A stretch of 6,278 bases of DNA, from the NCBI GenBank assembly GCA_036675475.1, contig JAKFEY010000039.1:1-6278 (forward strand), in the 5' to 3' direction. A program made the position numbers and the translations under genes. Shown here piece after piece: positions 5,712-6,278 of the stretch (its first letter is position 1; each line of letters opens with the position of its first letter). This DNA is from JALYRV01 sp036675475 (GTDB taxonomy: Bacteria; Acidobacteriota; Vicinamibacteria; Vicinamibacterales; SCN-69-37). Under the pieces are notes generated by a model that was not told where the DNA came from, made no database searches, and saw only the letters and a program-made list of their open reading frames with translations.

Positions 5712-6278
5712 AAACAGTCATCGCCGTACTCATCGTCGTGACCCTGGCGGGCGCCGCCGCGTTCATGCGGCCGGCCGCGGCGCCGCGGGCGTCCGAGGCC
5801 ACGGTCAGCCGGCAGCCGTTCGTCGAATCGCTCGTCGAGTCGGGCACGATTACCGCCGCGCGCGTGGCGGTGTACGGTGCGCCGCTCGGCGCCCTGCCCG
5901 CGAAGATCGTGGAAATCGCGCCCGAGGGCAGCGCCGTCGAAGCCGGCGATCTGCTCGTGCGTCTCGACATCGCGCCGCTCGAGCAGATGCTGGCGCGCGA
6001 GATGGCGGCGCTGCGCCGCGCCGAGGCCGATCTCGCCGCCGAGCACGGCGCCGCGCGGATGAAGGCGCGCGAAGACGCGCTCCAGCTGCTCGAAGCCGAG
6101 GCTGCGCTCACCGACGCCGGGCGCGAGGTGGCGCGCGCCGAGGCCGCGATCGAAGACCTGCGGCCGATGCTCGCTGAACGCTTCATCACGCGCACGGAGT
6201 TCGAGCGGGCCGAGCAGGCCCTCGCGCGCGCCACCGAACAGCGCGCCCTGGCCGCCGCGCGCCGCGACCTGCGCGCCG
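5708..6278 (+). CDS. HlyD/MacA-type periplasmic adaptor (membrane fusion protein), N-terminal part
   Basis: There are 190 complete codons and then the window ends, so the C-terminal half is missing. The ATG overlaps the TGA of the TolC-family gene by 4 nt. The N-terminal segment MKTVIAVLIVVTLAGAAAF is a membrane anchor or uncleaved signal, with no lipobox cysteine visible. Residues 40-90 match the first half of a biotinyl-lipoyl-like domain: ESGTI, then a strand-rich stretch with PAKIVEIAPEGSAVEAGDLLVRLD, as in MacA and HlyD adaptors. From about residue 88 on a long Ala/Arg/Glu-rich alpha-helical hairpin follows, with the usual turn LRPMLAERFITRTEFERAEQ (151-170). Adaptors bridge an inner-membrane transporter to the TolC channel. 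The partner transporter is expected downstream; MacB-like ABC is the likeliest type with this adaptor style, but an RND pump cannot be excluded. Confidence 0.9.
   Translation, partial: MKTVIAVLIVVTLAGAAAFMRPAAAPRASEATVSRQPFVESLVESGTITAARVAVYGAPLGALPAKIVEIAPEGSAVEAGDLLVRLDIAPLEQMLAREMAALRRAEADLAAEHGAARMKAREDALQLLEAEAALTDAGREVARAEAAIEDLRPMLAERFITRTEFERAEQALARATEQRALAAARRDLRA

Overview
The window is GC-rich DNA with tightly packed genes from a Gram-negative bacterium. This is shown by a TolC-type outer-membrane channel, a periplasmic adaptor and several Sec-type signal peptides. The base composition and the many unrecognised secreted proteins would fit Acidobacteriota (for example Vicinamibacteria) or a similar soil phylum. 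That is a guess from style, not from a marker gene.

The layout is two divergent gene clusters around a 121-bp control region (3209-3329). Leftward (minus strand) run two genes whose ends overlap by 4 nt (ATGA). The first is a 313-residue secreted protein with a Pro-rich N-terminal linker and five cysteines (3208-2267). The second is a very large secreted protein (from 2270, running off the left edge) with an N-terminal beta (Ig-like) domain, a helical middle and a Pro/Thr/Gly-rich tail of near-identical 46-50-residue tandem repeats. Neither belongs to a family I recognise.

Rightward (plus strand) run three genes. The first is a secreted or membrane-attached 324-residue protein (3330-4304). 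The second, 6 nt later, is a TolC-family outer-membrane efflux protein (4311-5711). The third overlaps it by 4 nt and is an HlyD/MacA-type periplasmic adaptor (5708 to the right edge, incomplete). An inner-membrane ABC or RND component is expected just beyond the window.

The control region holds a perfect 17-bp inverted repeat with a 21-nt loop, and a smaller hairpin that abuts the Shine-Dalgarno sequence of the plus-strand operon. I found no RNA genes, CRISPR array, transposase gene or convincing sigma70 promoter. The least explained parts are the paired leftward secreted proteins, the tandem-repeat tail (copies differ almost only at synonymous sites), and the hairpin shared by the two divergent units.
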